A stretch of 64,000 bases of DNA from Paraglaciecola mesophila (GCF_009906955.1 NZ_CP047657.1:1-64000); one strand, 5' to 3'; positions 16,703 to 26,298 are shown, counted from the first letter of the stretch. Notes: a model not told the origin generated them from the letters alone. Made by a program: numbers and translations.

Positions 16703-17985
16703 TGGCCAAAAGAAAAAAAACAAATACTCTCTTTGTTGGTATCAATGGTCAGCATGTAGGTGTATTTGAGCGCAGTGGTGGTACGCATGCATTTACTTAT
16801 GACCATGAATGGTTATCAAACGTAATAGCACACCCAATCAGTTTATCGATGCCACTCACTAAAAATAGGCATACCGGTGACAAAGTACGCTATTACTTCG
16901 ACAACCTGCTCCCAGACGATATAGAAATTCGTAAGCTAATTGTTGACCGAGTTGGCGCCTACTCTACAGATACAATGGATCTATTGAGTGAAATTGGCCG
17001 TGACTGTGTTGGCTCTCTTTCTTTGACAGCGGAACCGGTTGATGGCATGGATGAGTTGAAGCTTGAAACAATGAGTGAAGGTGATATCGCTACACATATG
17101 AGAAACACGGCTAGGCGTAGAACATTGGGTATGGACGATGACGATGTATTTCGAATATCTATTGCAGGCGCACAAGAGAAAACCGCATTGACGCTTCACG
17201 ATGGTAACTGGTATCGACCATTAGGCACCACACCAACTACTCATATATTCAAACTACCTATTAATGACCTAGAGAACGGTCTGAAGCTAACAAACAGTGT
17301 AGATAATGAATGGTTCTGCTTACGATTTATGCACCACTTGGGTTTTGACATCGCTCAAGCGGATATACAGACTTTCGAAGATCAAAAAGCGCTGGTGGTT
17401 GAACGATTTGATAGAGCGTGGAGTGAAGATGGGCTTTTATACAGACTAACACAGGAAGATATGTGCCAGGCACTGGGAAGAGCTGGCCAGTCAAAGTATG
17501 AAGCCAACGGAGGCCCGGGGGCGAAAGAAATATCTGAATTACTTCGCTTTAGTAGTCAAAGTGAAAGGGATATGTATCAGTTATTCCTCGCACAATACGT
17601 ATTCTGGCTATTAATCGGCATTGATGGCCATGCTAAGAACTTCAGCGTTTATCTAGACCGTTCTGGTCACTGGCTCACTCCATTGTATGATGTAATATCC
17701 GCTCACCCATTTAAAGAGCAGTTCAGACGCAATCAGCTTAAGATGGCGATGAAGGTAATATCTAAGAATAGTCACTACATTTGGTCGGATATTCAGGTGC
17801 GCCATTGGCGCAATCATGCAACTAAGACGTTTTTGAGTGAAGACGTGGCTATGGAATATATCGAAGAACTGAATGGCAATATTGAAAATGCTCTAGGCAA
17901 GGCATTTTCCGATGCAGGTAGAGACTTTGACCAAAACACTGGCGATGTTATTGCTGAGGGGGTGTTAACAAAATTAAGGAGATGA
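16702..17985 (+). CDS. hipA: HipA-type Ser/Thr kinase toxin
   Basis: 427 aa, close to E. coli HipA (440 aa). It has the N-terminal barrel domain (FVGINGQHVGVFE, YYFDNLLPDD), the P-loop-like SIAGAQEKTAL (about 152-162), the catalytic motif GIDGHAKNFSVY (Asp about 307) and the metal-binding YDVIS (about 328). All active-site elements look intact, so it should be an active kinase. HipA of E. coli phosphorylates glutamyl-tRNA synthetase and induces persistence; the target here is not known. Translationally coupled to hipB. Confidence 0.9.
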   Translation: MAKRKKTNTLFVGINGQHVGVFERSGGTHAFTYDHEWLSNVIAHPISLSMPLTKNRHTGDKVRYYFDNLLPDDIEIRKLIVDRVGAYSTDTMDLLSEIGRDCVGSLSLTAEPVDGMDELKLETMSEGDIATHMRNTARRRTLGMDDDDVFRISIAGAQEKTALTLHDGNWYRPLGTTPTTHIFKLPINDLENGLKLTNSVDNEWFCLRFMHHLGFDIAQADIQTFEDQKALVVERFDRAWSEDGLLYRLTQEDMCQALGRAGQSKYEANGGPGAKEISELLRFSSQSERDMYQLFLAQYVFWLLIGIDGHAKNFSVYLDRSGHWLTPLYDVISAHPFKEQFRRNQLKMAMKVISKNSHYIWSDIQVRHWRNHATKTFLSEDVAMEYIEELNGNIENALGKAFSDAGRDFDQNTGDVIAEGVLTKLRR

Positions 17986-18056
17986 ACTACACCGCGACAT
18001 TGCCACGCTCTGATCACGTTTTTTTGAGTGTTTTTTATAAATTATCAAAAAAGAAA

Positions 18057-18075
18057 AGCGACCACTTAGGTCGCT
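18057..18075 (-). terminator. terminator of the minus-strand nuclease operon
   Basis: AGCGACC-ACTTA-GGTCGCT. Read on the minus strand the stem is followed by TTTTCTTTTTTG. It lies between the convergent hipA and nuclease genes and may serve both. Confidence 0.7.
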
Positions 18076-18098
18076 ACGCTTTAGTTCAGTTTTCTGGG

Positions 18099-19039
18099 TT
18101 ATTTACAACTGTACTCCATATTACTTCCGCCTTTTGAGAAGTCCCAATTGGCAATATCTTGTACGAGCAAATGCTTATAACCTTCATCAAATAAAGACAG
18201 ATCCGCTACGTCCTCGATGTATTCCAGTGGCACCGTCTTGCTTTGCAAATATGGACCGGTATCTGACCATTTGTTCCCGTGCTTTTTATTCGTATTGTCC
18301 AGTAACATGCCAATAGCCGCGACGGTACCATCACTCAGCGGACGGTAAACGACCTTATAATGTCCGCTAGGAACGCCAATATTCTGCTTTCCATTGCTGC
18401 TCAACTATCAGCGTCTCGTAATCTATCACCGTCTTGATCATAAACGGCGCCTGTAATGACGTATATGTCCTTGTAACGGCTCGCCCACTGCCTAACCAAG
18501 TTCTCTGCTGATAACCAGATCCCCCTGTTGAAGCGGCATTGCTGGGGCGACATATTGGTCATAACGTAAGAATTAATTTGCTCTATCAGTTCATCTTTTA
18601 GATCCGCGTCGTTGGCCAAGTGGCCGCGGTCAAAAACTGGCTCTTTATAATCGGACAATACAGGCCCGTCAGTCTCAATTCGCGGATCAGGTCGAAAACA
18701 ATTCACGCGATCTTTTCCCTTTACGCCGTCTCGATCGGCCAATGTCAGGTGATACCCTGTCCATAATGAGGTGCGCAGATCATGGTCATATGCCATAACA
18801 TAGCCACCATTTACCAAGACTTCTTCGGTTGAGGAATGCACGAAGGATTGAGGTATTCCAAGTGGCAAATGCTCACGGATAAGGCTTGCTTTAAGCGCTT
18901 GGTCAGACTCAATACGCAACAAGTAGGCATTGCCCTGCGCTTTCTCTGATGCATTACAATTTCGGGACTTAGCATGTACTAAGTGCGAGCTGATTAAGAG
19001 GCTCAACCCAAGGCCAAGCACAATACGACTAATCTTCAT
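18099..19039 (-). pseudogene. secreted DNA/RNA non-specific endonuclease (NUC1), frameshifted
   Basis: A signal peptide (ending VHA, about residue 24) is followed by the NUC1 core. The active-site motif is FDRGHLAND (catalytic His about 139), then YVMTNMSPQQCRFNRG with the metal-ligand Asn. The first frame (18401-19039) stops at RDADS after 212 codons. The rest of the domain (SSNGKQNIGVPSGHYKVVYRP and on, 18099-18404) continues at once in the -1 frame. Together they make about 310 aa, a normal length for the family. One base change would restore the protein. The break lies after the catalytic residues but removes the beta strands that complete the fold. Recent inactivation, a sequencing error or programmed shifting cannot be separated here. 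Confidence 0.82.
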
Positions 19040-19057
19040 AAACTTTCTGCCCTTTGC

Positions 19058-19525
19058 CTAATGCTTGTAATTGCGTTTTGCTAAATCGTATCGATATGAC
19101 AACAGCGCAAAAGCGTAATCCTTAAGAAACTCGTCCTGTGTCTTAAACCCAAGACCTTGTGGGTTTTCGGTCACATAATCGGCAATGCAATTATCAACCT
19201 TTTGCCCTGGGCGTGAATAGCAATTACGCACGTATTCAACAAAAAAGGCTTCTGCTTCTGAACTGGCATTCTCTTGAGCCACCAGCAATTCACGGTGTTT
19301 AAGCCGAAAGTCAATTTCGTTATAAATGTTAGACGTTACAACATATCCTAAGAACACAAGCGGCAGCATGTAAATTAGTGTTACGCTACTCTTTTTGCTA
19401 AACAACAACTTATAATGCCAGGGCTGTGTACGCTTCCTCTGGTACGAGATACGCCTTTTCCCTTTGGATACTGCTCGATGACCTGAACTGATTTGTATAC
19501 CACTAACGTTACGTAGAAAACGCAT
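19058..19525 (-). CDS. hypothetical single-pass membrane protein
   Basis: 155 aa, with GGAGG 9 bp before the ATG. A basic N-terminus (many Arg/Lys in residues 1-45) precedes one membrane segment (about 49-65, VTLIYMLPLVFLGYVV). A soluble C-terminal domain follows, with two Cys (NCYSRPGQKVDNC). By the positive-inside rule the N-terminus is cytoplasmic and the C-terminal domain periplasmic. It ends 18 bp before the NUC1 gene and probably shares its transcript; it might help export or control that nuclease. No family recognised. Confidence 0.6.
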   Translation of the reverse strand: MRFLRNVSGIQISSGHRAVSKGKRRISYQRKRTQPWHYKLLFSKKSSVTLIYMLPLVFLGYVVTSNIYNEIDFRLKHRELLVAQENASSEAEAFFVEYVRNCYSRPGQKVDNCIADYVTENPQGLGFKTQDEFLKDYAFALLSYRYDLAKRNYKH

Positions 19526-19739
19526 GTTTTTTTCCTCCGTTTATACAATCAAATATCAGTGTGCCACAAAAATACACATCGTCAAAAAAGAGGTCTCCCC
19601 CACTCAAAATGCCAACTAGCGGGGGTTTGAAAAGAGCAGCAATGAACCGAACAAGTTGATAGGACTACTTTTGTGCGTTTAAAAATCATAGCGTTATCGT
19701 TGATATTGAATTTTCATTGATGTCATTGAGAGGCTAACT

Positions 19740-20558
19740 ATGAGCGCAGCGTGCAACGCATTTAAAGACGATAACCATGCATTTGTCATATATGACATGC
19801 CGACTGGCGAATCTGCATCCATCCCTTACTTTTGGGGTAAGCAGAAGCCTGCGTTCACCACAAACCGCCTGTATTTAGGCTCGGTGAATACCCTAACGGC
19901 TTGGTTGCAAATGTATAATGCAATTGAGACCTCACTTTATCAAAATAAAACCACCCTTATTTTCGACTTCAATAAGGATCAATTTATCACCCAAGAAGTG
20001 CATCAGCTCGCCTATAGGCTAAAAAAACGCTTGAAAAACGGCAGTGGCTTTTTTAAGAACACCCCCGCTATAGGAAATCACTACGATAACTTTGAGATGG
20101 TACATAGCAAACGAGGATTGATGTATTGGGATTTAAGCTCAGGAATAGTCCAGTCAAAATGTCAATTGATAAACGACTTCACCGAACGCTTGGCACTTCT
20201 AGGGAGAAAGTGCAGTGATATTTCCGTTGTATTTGTGAATATTGATGAGTTGGCCAGCGCAGAGCAAGGTTGTCTAATTGATACCATTAATAAGTGTGTA
20301 TCACTACACCTGAATATTGCCCTTTCCACCAGCCCTTTTCAGCAAAGTATATCTAAAGCAGCGCACCGAAGTGGGTTCAGCCAAATTGTTGTAGAGCCTA
20401 GTTCGATAAGACAGGGGGCGTTTGATTTTGAGATGACCTTAGAGACAAATCAGTCATTAGCAACGCCGTGGGGGCTGTCTGATTGGCGGTCGATAACACT
20501 TCCGCTACCTATGTTTACACAAGAAAAAATGCTCGAACCTATTTTGATAAGTGTCTAA
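19740..20558 (+). CDS. hypothetical protein, 272 aa
   Basis: ATG start, no signal peptide, no membrane segment. The sequence alternates hydrophobic beta strands and helices (TTLIFDFNKD, ISVVFVNIDELAS, LNIALSTSP, FSQIVVEPSS), suggesting a Rossmann-like or P-loop-like fold, but no Walker motif is present. The following gene begins 34 bp downstream on the same strand and encodes a ribbon-helix-helix protein, so the two are probably one transcript. I do not recognise the family. Confidence 0.6.
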   Translation: MSAACNAFKDDNHAFVIYDMPTGESASIPYFWGKQKPAFTTNRLYLGSVNTLTAWLQMYNAIETSLYQNKTTLIFDFNKDQFITQEVHQLAYRLKKRLKNGSGFFKNTPAIGNHYDNFEMVHSKRGLMYWDLSSGIVQSKCQLINDFTERLALLGRKCSDISVVFVNIDELASAEQGCLIDTINKCVSLHLNIALSTSPFQQSISKAAHRSGFSQIVVEPSSIRQGAFDFEMTLETNQSLATPWGLSDWRSITLPLPMFTQEKMLEPILISV

Positions 20559-20591
20559 GCAAGGTTAATATGTGATTTTTAATTATCAGAC

Positions 20592-21224
20592 ATGGAGTTT
20601 TGCTTGACACATCCTGGGCGCCAAAAAGATAAAACCGAGATACGAGCGTACTGGAAAAGGTATGTGGCATCTGGTGATATTCTCGAAAAAATTGCAGCGG
20701 CCGAAGTAAATGAAGGGTTTGCACTCAATGCGTTAACGCTTTCAGGTGAATATGAAGAGGATGTAGTCGCGTTAAGGGAGTATTTAACCCCTATAGGTGC
20801 AAAGCGTGCCCTATCTCGCTTTAGTCAGTGGGCAAGCCGTTCACGGCGGAAGAAAACCACTATTACCATTACCCATGAAACCCTTTCCAGATTAAAGCAG
20901 TTATCCGCTCAAGCCGGATTTCAAGGAGAAAGCTACGATATGATGCTGGAATATCTACTTGAGACGCCTCAAGAGTTTGAAGATGCCAAGCAAGCGCTAC
21001 GTGAGTTCCCTATAGCCTTATCTGCAGAAGAGCAAAACAAACTTTTCATTCGTTACCTATCTAAACAACACAACGCTTTGTATGGCAAAGTGAAGCTTTT
21101 AGTAGATCATGCTTACTTCTCAGGCTGGCACGATAGCCGTAAAAGACGAGGTAAACGTACCTATGAACATTATGAAAGCGATTTAGCTGACTTTTGGAGC
21201 CGGACGGCCAGTAATGATGACTAA
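20592..21224 (+). CDS. ribbon-helix-helix DNA-binding protein, MatP-like layout
   Basis: 210 aa. A helical N-terminal domain with an aromatic/charged start (EIRAYWKRYVASGDILEKIAAAEV) is followed by a basic link RSRRKKTTITITHETLSRLKQL. This looks like the beta strand and first helix of a ribbon-helix-helix fold (about 92-130). The order of a four-helix N-domain, an R/K-rich linker and RHH is that of the macrodomain protein MatP (150 aa in E. coli). Here a further 70-residue C-terminal domain replaces the coiled coil. DNA binding is well supported; relation to MatP is an inference from layout. Confidence 0.6.
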   Translation: MEFCLTHPGRQKDKTEIRAYWKRYVASGDILEKIAAAEVNEGFALNALTLSGEYEEDVVALREYLTPIGAKRALSRFSQWASRSRRKKTTITITHETLSRLKQLSAQAGFQGESYDMMLEYLLETPQEFEDAKQALREFPIALSAEEQNKLFIRYLSKQHNALYGKVKLLVDHAYFSGWHDSRKRRGKRTYEHYESDLADFWSRTASNDD

Positions 21225-21263
21225 CTTATCCTTAATTTGACACTAACGACTAGGATTTCAATT

Positions 21264-21458
21264 ATGAACACAATTACAAAAATACTAATTTTCACAACCA
21301 CTTTCATATACCACTTTGTGCTTGATTTATTTTTTGAAGCCAATGCTGAGACTGAAGAAAAGTCACGAACAGGTGAACACGCTTATACATATGATGAAAT
21401 AAATTCATTACCAGCTAATGATGCTCCAAACTCTACAGCGAGAGTTTTCAAAGAATAA
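21264..21458 (+). CDS. small protein with N-terminal hydrophobic segment
   Basis: 64 aa from the ATG at 21264. One hydrophobic segment (about 7-25, ILIFTTTFIYHFVLDLFF) is followed by a polar tail (EEKSRTGEHAYTYDEINSLP). Could be a secreted or membrane-anchored micro-protein. The ribosome binding site is weak (AGGAT). Function unknown. Confidence 0.4.
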   Translation: MNTITKILIFTTTFIYHFVLDLFFEANAETEEKSRTGEHAYTYDEINSLPANDAPNSTARVFKE

Positions 21459-21537
21459 AAAAGGGGCTCTTAGCTGAATTCAATCTTAGATTAACCCCTC
21501 TTATATTCCATTACATGGTCAGCTTAGAGGAGTATCA

Positions 21538-21634
21538 AGTTACTTACATCTCACACCTGAGAGTCGCAAAAGCTTAGGCTTTAAAAACCAACCCCAGACG
21601 TCGCAATGAAGTGTCAGGTCAGATGTAAGTTACT
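21538..21634. repeat. about 97-bp imperfect inverted repeat
   Basis: AGTTACTTACATCTCACACCTGA at the left is matched on the opposite strand by AGTAACTTACATCTGACCTGA at the right (first about 20 of each shown in essence; two mismatches and a 2-nt gap). Possibly a small non-autonomous element or a structured 3' end. Confidence 0.45.
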
Positions 21635-21680
21635 ACATCTTATCCCCTTTTTATCTATCAATTTAAACTTCAGCTGTTTC

Positions 21681-21854
21681 CTACTTAATAATTTTATGTT
21701 TTTTTAGGTAATCAGCAACAGCTTCTTGCGTTCCAAACGCTCCTAGCAACATATTCTCAGCATGACTTTTTGAGTCGTCATTTTCAGCATTTACAAGCAA
21801 CTCATACCATGTTTTAACCAATACTAATGGTGGTTCTTTCACAAATAATTCCAA
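21681..21854 (-). CDS. small protein, 53-57 aa
   Basis: Reads KEPPLVLVKTWYELL at the start and GTQEAVADYLKKHKIIK at the end, stop at 21681. The start is GTG at 21842 or TTG at 21854; AAGGAG at about 21872-21877 (inside the upstream gene) is too far from either to decide. It follows the 71-aa gene by a few bases, so it is probably the last gene of the GGDEF-EAL operon. No family recognised. Confidence 0.45.
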   Translation of the reverse strand: MELFVKEPPLVLVKTWYELLVNAENDDSKSHAENMLLGAFGTQEAVADYLKKHKIIK

Positions 21855-21859
21855 ACCTA

Positions 21860-22075
21860 TTATTTCAACTCTTTAAGGAGCTTTCTGGTAGCTTCAGCTC
21901 GAATGTTATTGTGATATTCAGGATCAACAAAATCTTCATCCTCGCTGTTTTTTTCTGTGACTGTAGTATCTATTTTTTGCTGAAGTTCTTGCTCAGTTGC
22001 ATCAGTCGATTTCCATCCTAATTTCTTTCTAAGTTTAATAAGTTTTTCAACGTCATCTTGAAATTTATTACTCAC
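21860..22075 (-). CDS. small charged hypothetical protein, 71 aa
   Basis: GTG start at 22075 with AGGAATAAAG upstream. Lys/Glu/Asp-rich and helical (DDVEKLIKLRKKLGWKS, TEQELQQKIDTTVTEK), with the ending NNIRAEATRKLLKELK. Starts 21 bp after the GGDEF-EAL gene on the same strand and is followed within bases by another small gene. Function unknown; the layout suggests a small protein pair of the MazG- or chaperone-binding type, but that is only a guess. Confidence 0.5.
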   Translation of the reverse strand: MSNKFQDDVEKLIKLRKKLGWKSTDATEQELQQKIDTTVTEKNSEDEDFVDPEYHNNIRAEATRKLLKELK

Positions 22076-22095
22076 GTTCTTTATTCCTATACTAC

Positions 22096-24603
22096 TTAGA
22101 GGGGTGTTCTATTAAAATATAACTCAGGCATTTGAGTAAACCGGTCATATTGACTTCTAGGAGAGGCACAAGGTATGCCCTTTATTTTGGAATTGAAGGC
22201 GTTCTTTTTAACTAAAAGAGTCAACTCATCCGCAGTAACTGCTTTTGAGTAAATAAATCCCTGAATAATAGGGCAATTATAAGAACGGAGCAAATCAAGC
22301 TGTTGCTTGCTCTCGACGCCTTCTGCAACCACAGTTAGCCCAAGCTTATTCCCCATGTCGATAATACTAGAAACCAATACATTAAATCGCTCATCAGTGG
22401 CGATGGCCTGCACAAAGGACTTATCAATTTTTATTTCCGATACTGGTAACGATGCCAGGTTCGCTAAAGTTGAGAACCCCGTACCAAAATCATCCATTGA
22501 TAGTCGTACTCCAATATCTCTTAGGGCCAATATCATGGTCATTTTGCTTGGAGTTAACTCGGATGTCGCCGTTTCTGTCAGCTCTAGGATCAAGCAACTT
22601 GCTGGTAAGTGATACGACTTTAGAATCCGGTCAACGTATTGGTCTAGACCATCAATATTTAAATTAAGCTGCGACAAGTTTACTGATACGGTCGGGACAG
22701 ACACACCAATAGTGCGCCAATATGCCATTTGCTCGCAGGCGGCTTTAATTGCCCACATTGATACCCTATCTATTTCCCCAATTTTTTCAGCTAATTGAAT
22801 GAATTTTTCGGGAGAAACATTTCCATGCTCAGGGCTATACCATCTGGCTAGTGCTTCAACCCCCATCACCCGCATTGTCTTAAGGCATACTTGGGGCTGA
22901 TAAAAAAGTTTCAGCTGGGAGTCATTGATTGCTTTTTTTAAGCTGTAACTAAGCAACAAACGCTCTTTTGATACACCATTCATTCCCTCGTCAAAGAAAC
23001 CATAGGTCCCAATATGGGCTCGATTTTTTGCTATGTGTGCTTGGTCACAAAGGGCTTTAAAGTTTTCTGCTTGACCAAAAGCAATTCCAGCGCACGTTTC
23101 AATCTCGATACTGTATTCATTTACTTCTAGGACTTGAGTAGTTGAACCTAAAAGTACTTCGCACAGCATCCTTAAACTATCCATATCCATAAGTTTAGTG
23201 ACTAGAAAAAACTCTCCCGATTCCGCTCGAGATATATGGCTGGCTCGTCCAGCGGTTGTTTTTAAGCGCTTCGCTGTCTCTAAGATGACTCTATCAGCAG
23301 CCTGAGAGCCGCAAGGCTCAGTTATAAGCTCTAAGTTGCAAATCCCCAACGATATCACTGCAACCTCATCAGTGTTTTTAGAGAGCTCTTGGTGGACAAA
23401 TTGCTCCATGTATCGGCTATTGAACAAACCGGTTAATGAATCATATTGAGTTAGCCGATCAATTTTCGTTAAAGCACCATGATGCTGTAACGCAAGCCCT
23501 CCCAGTTGAGCCAAAATAGTTAACGCTTCAATTTGATGTTCGTCCAATCTCTCTGGATGGACTACCGGCAATAAAATAAGCCCTATTAGTCGACCAGACT
23601 TACTGGTCAAAGGCGTGCTGTATATCAGCTTATCTTTGGCAAATGATTTTAACCAAGGGTGAAGGTCTGGAATTTTCGAATAATGGACGTAATGAGCCTT
23701 GCTTAATTCGTTCACGCGACTAGCGCTAAATGATTGTCCATTTAGCATAGCGAATTTGGGCTGGAGGCCATTTAATAATGGCGGTGCGTAAATGGAGGCG
23801 AACGATGTGAAAGCCTTCAGTGGGTCTGAAGTAGATAACATTGTCAATCCAACGCGCTTTAACTCTTCCAGCTGCTTCGCTTGAGTCACATCAGAAATAA
23901 AGACAACGTAATATGCCTTTTCATCAATAACCCAATCTTCGCTCATCTGACTACATGTAAAGTTAGCCCACACTTCTTGATTAGTTTTTGTTAATGTCGA
24001 TACCGTAAAGTCAAAGGGCTCTTTTGTGGCGTTGAACACATCAATTTTGCGCTCATCTTCTGGGCTGATTGTTTCCTTGAACAGCTTATCTCTCGGGCGT
24101 AAGCCATAAATCTCGGATGATGTATAACCAAATATATTAGTGAAGGCTTTGTTGATCTGAATAACTTTATAATCACAGTCCAAAATCATTAAAGCCTTAT
24201 CAAAATAATCTGTGACCGTTTGGAATAAGTTCTGTTGCTTACGAGATTCAATTTCATTCGTTATGTCACGTATAATCATTAACACCGAACTATCTTCTAC
24301 GTTAGGTGCCTTTGAGGAGGTGATGCGCAACCAATGCGATTTACTAGTGCGGGTTATCCGGGCTTTTAGCTCATAGGTCTGTGTATTTCCTTGAACATTC
24401 ACATCGGGCATAGTGATGTCTGAACATAGCGCATTTATATTTTTACCTACTGCATGCTTTGCAGTGATTCCAAACAGCGTAGCTGCACCAAGGTTAAAGT
24501 TACAAATTGCTCCCATTCTATCTAGCAATATGATCGGGAGAGTGATGCCATCTATCGCAGCCATCATTGACTCAGTATTGTGCATTGTATTATTCATGGG
24601 CAA
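22096..24603 (-). CDS. PAS-PAS-GAF-GGDEF-EAL protein, probable c-di-GMP phosphodiesterase
   Basis: 835 aa, no membrane segments. Two PAS domains (about 10-120 and 125-240), a GAF-like region (about 245-370), GGDEF (about 390-545) and EAL (about 560-805). The GGDEF active-site loop is degenerate (ESGEF instead of GGDEF), so cyclase activity is unlikely. The EAL domain keeps the metal and catalytic set: GVEALARW, VNLSQ, LELTET, DDFGTG, IKIDKSF, AEGVE and the Q of IIQGF. It should hydrolyse c-di-GMP in response to a signal sensed by the PAS/GAF part, affecting motility or biofilm. Two small genes follow on the same strand. Confidence 0.88.
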   Translation of the reverse strand: MPMNNTMHNTESMMAAIDGITLPIILLDRMGAICNFNLGAATLFGITAKHAVGKNINALCSDITMPDVNVQGNTQTYELKARITRTSKSHWLRITSSKAPNVEDSSVLMIIRDITNEIESRKQQNLFQTVTDYFDKALMILDCDYKVIQINKAFTNIFGYTSSEIYGLRPRDKLFKETISPEDERKIDVFNATKEPFDFTVSTLTKTNQEVWANFTCSQMSEDWVIDEKAYYVVFISDVTQAKQLEELKRVGLTMLSTSDPLKAFTSFASIYAPPLLNGLQPKFAMLNGQSFSASRVNELSKAHYVHYSKIPDLHPWLKSFAKDKLIYSTPLTSKSGRLIGLILLPVVHPERLDEHQIEALTILAQLGGLALQHHGALTKIDRLTQYDSLTGLFNSRYMEQFVHQELSKNTDEVAVISLGICNLELITEPCGSQAADRVILETAKRLKTTAGRASHISRAESGEFFLVTKLMDMDSLRMLCEVLLGSTTQVLEVNEYSIEIETCAGIAFGQAENFKALCDQAHIAKNRAHIGTYGFFDEGMNGVSKERLLLSYSLKKAINDSQLKLFYQPQVCLKTMRVMGVEALARWYSPEHGNVSPEKFIQLAEKIGEIDRVSMWAIKAACEQMAYWRTIGVSVPTVSVNLSQLNLNIDGLDQYVDRILKSYHLPASCLILELTETATSELTPSKMTMILALRDIGVRLSMDDFGTGFSTLANLASLPVSEIKIDKSFVQAIATDERFNVLVSSIIDMGNKLGLTVVAEGVESKQQLDLLRSYNCPIIQGFIYSKAVTADELTLLVKKNAFNSKIKGIPCASPRSQYDRFTQMPELYFNRTPL

Positions 24604-24784
24604 CTCTTATAGCATGCAGAAGTAAATTTTCTATCTGTCTATGTTGTTTTCACCCAGAGTAAAACATGCGTAAGACACGTACCTCAACTTTCCGGATTTG
24701 GTGCATTTTAGCCTGTCACTTCGGTAAAAAATGTCAGCTATCATCTGAAAAGTTTTTAACTATATAGAAATAGGTACAGAAAAT

Positions 24785-25063
24785 ATGAATAAACAGAATG
24801 TAATAGAAATCATGGCGTTAGCCTCTGGTATCACACAGCGCGAAGCCAAATTAGCTCTCAATGCATTTACCGACGCAGTTCAAGTAACGCTACAAAATAA
24901 TGGCAAGGTGAGTCTCGTTGGCTTCGGCAACTTCTCTACGCGCCATCGTGCTGAACGCATTGGCCGTAATCCTCAAACGGGGGAGCCATTGACAATCCCC
25001 ACCGCTACTATCCCTGAATTTAAGGCCAGCAAATGCCTCAAAGATTCATGCAATAATCTGTGA
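24785..25063 (+). CDS. HU-family DNA-binding protein
   Basis: 92 aa, typical HU length. It has the dimerisation helices (IEIMALASGITQREAKLALNAF), the GKVSLVGFGNF signature (about 40-50) and the DNA-bending arm with RxxRxGRNPQTGEPLTIP (about 54-70). The Pro of the arm tip (NPQTG) is conserved. The C-terminus (SKCLKDSCNNL) is longer and Cys-containing, unlike the usual chromosomal HU ending, which suggests an accessory paralogue. It probably bends DNA in recombination or replication of the island. Confidence 0.88.
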   Translation: MNKQNVIEIMALASGITQREAKLALNAFTDAVQVTLQNNGKVSLVGFGNFSTRHRAERIGRNPQTGEPLTIPTATIPEFKASKCLKDSCNNL

Positions 25064-25106
25064 TGTTATCACAGTCTGTATGAGCCCCTATAATACCACC
25101 CCCGTT

Positions 25107-25149
25107 CAAACTATTTGAATCCTGCCGCGAGGCTGATTCAAATAGTTTG
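25107..25149. terminator. 15-bp perfect hairpin after the HU gene
   Basis: CAAACTATTTGAATC, a 13-nt loop, then GATTCAAATAGTTTG. About 45 bp after the HU stop. No T-tract follows, so it is a possible terminator, or a protein-binding site. A related ACTATTTGAA sequence occurs near 57717. Confidence 0.45.
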
Positions 25150-25443
25150 CTTTGGGATTGAATAAATTAAACCGCCCCAATGGACGGTAACTTGAACCAT
25201 TTGGGTAGTTCGGCTTTGAGCGAATAAGGGGCAAACGAAGGTCAGCTAATCATAGTCGGCTTCAGACAAACAAGAGATGTTCAGCGACCTGTCCGCTGTA
25301 ATGCATTGTTCTATGACATTATCGAAATATCTTACAAACAGAAAAATCATAGAGAGTATCTATCAAAGCGTGCAACAACGAGGTGGAGTGATACACCAAG
25401 AATTAATTGTTAAGACTAATGCACAAATAAAAAGACAATATAA
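25150..25443. other. gene-free stretch
   Basis: No gene, repeat or RNA recognised between HU and the convergent immunity gene. Confidence 0.4.
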
Positions 25444-26298
25444 TTAGCCCCGTTTTTTCAAGAAGCAAGGGGGCACTAAGTCTACTGGTACCTCGAACTT
25501 CTTTTTCGCTGGTATTTCAGGCCTATCAATTGGGCTAAATGTTTTCGTTTTCAACACGGCGGTTGTATCGCCAATGTTAGCTTTCACATCGACACCCAGT
25601 TTACGACCTACTATGGTCAATAGCGTAACTGGCTCGCAGTAATAATGGTTGCTTTCAAGCGCCGTTCTGAAGTACTTGGTTGTATGTAAGTGCTTTTCCA
25701 AAAGCAAGTTAGCCCCTTCTTTCATTAAACTGGGCTCGTTGTTTACAACGCCTCTTACGAGCGTACTCAGCCCGGGTTGAATATAGAATTCACTTTTTTT
25801 GCTTTCCAGCTTTTCTATACCTTCAAGCATTTGTATAGCGGCATCGGTTTCACCTCGCCACAGATGGGCAAGTAGAAGGAAAAATTCCGGCGGCGCTCCA
25901 AACCTTATGTCTTTGATAATATCTAGTACTAAAAGTACAGCCGCAGACTCGTCAGCCTGTTCTTCATAACCGAGCAATAGCGCGTAACAAAATAGCGCAT
26001 ATTGAAAGCTATTATCATGAGATACTGTATTTTCCGCTACTCCCATTCTGGCATTTGGAATAACCTCAGCAAAAAGCAGTTCAGACAAATCGTTATCGCC
26101 AAGTAGATGCGACTTGAATCCGCCTACAAAGCTTGTTCCGCCCTTAAATTGGTAACTTAAAGCCCTATTTTCAGGAACCGCTGAGGCAGGGTTGGATGAT
26201 TCATTCGTTCTAAGTACGCTGCGTAACTGAAGTGAAAGCTCTTGTTTAGTATCGTCTGGAAGTTGTTTCATTTTTTTCCTTAAAAAGGGGCCTATCAC
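25444..26298 (-). CDS. probable immunity protein for the 1044-aa toxin (Imm49-like)
   Basis: 284 aa, cytoplasmic, mostly helical with repeat-like pairs (FQYALFCYALLLGYEEQADESA, FFLLLAHLWRGETDAAIQML). It starts 22 bp after the stop of the large secreted protein, on the same strand. The helical-repeat layout, with 'visit' residues such as ALLLG and LWRGE, recalls Imm49-type immunity proteins of polymorphic toxin systems. Assignment rests on position first and on this resemblance second. Expected to bind the nuclease tip of the neighbour. Confidence 0.55.
   Translation of the reverse strand: MIGPFLRKKMKQLPDDTKQELSLQLRSVLRTNESSNPASAVPENRALSYQFKGGTSFVGGFKSHLLGDNDLSELLFAEVIPNARMGVAENTVSHDNSFQYALFCYALLLGYEEQADESAAVLLVLDIIKDIRFGAPPEFFLLLAHLWRGETDAAIQMLEGIEKLESKKSEFYIQPGLSTLVRGVVNNEPSLMKEGANLLLEKHLHTTKYFRTALESNHYYCEPVTLLTIVGRKLGVDVKANIGDTTAVLKTKTFSPIDRPEIPAKKKFEVPVDLVPPCFLKKRG

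Noticed and set aside
25107..25149. Attachment site for the HU-linked island
   Set aside because: The hairpin is unique in its perfect form; no matching direct repeat that could be the other att site was found.
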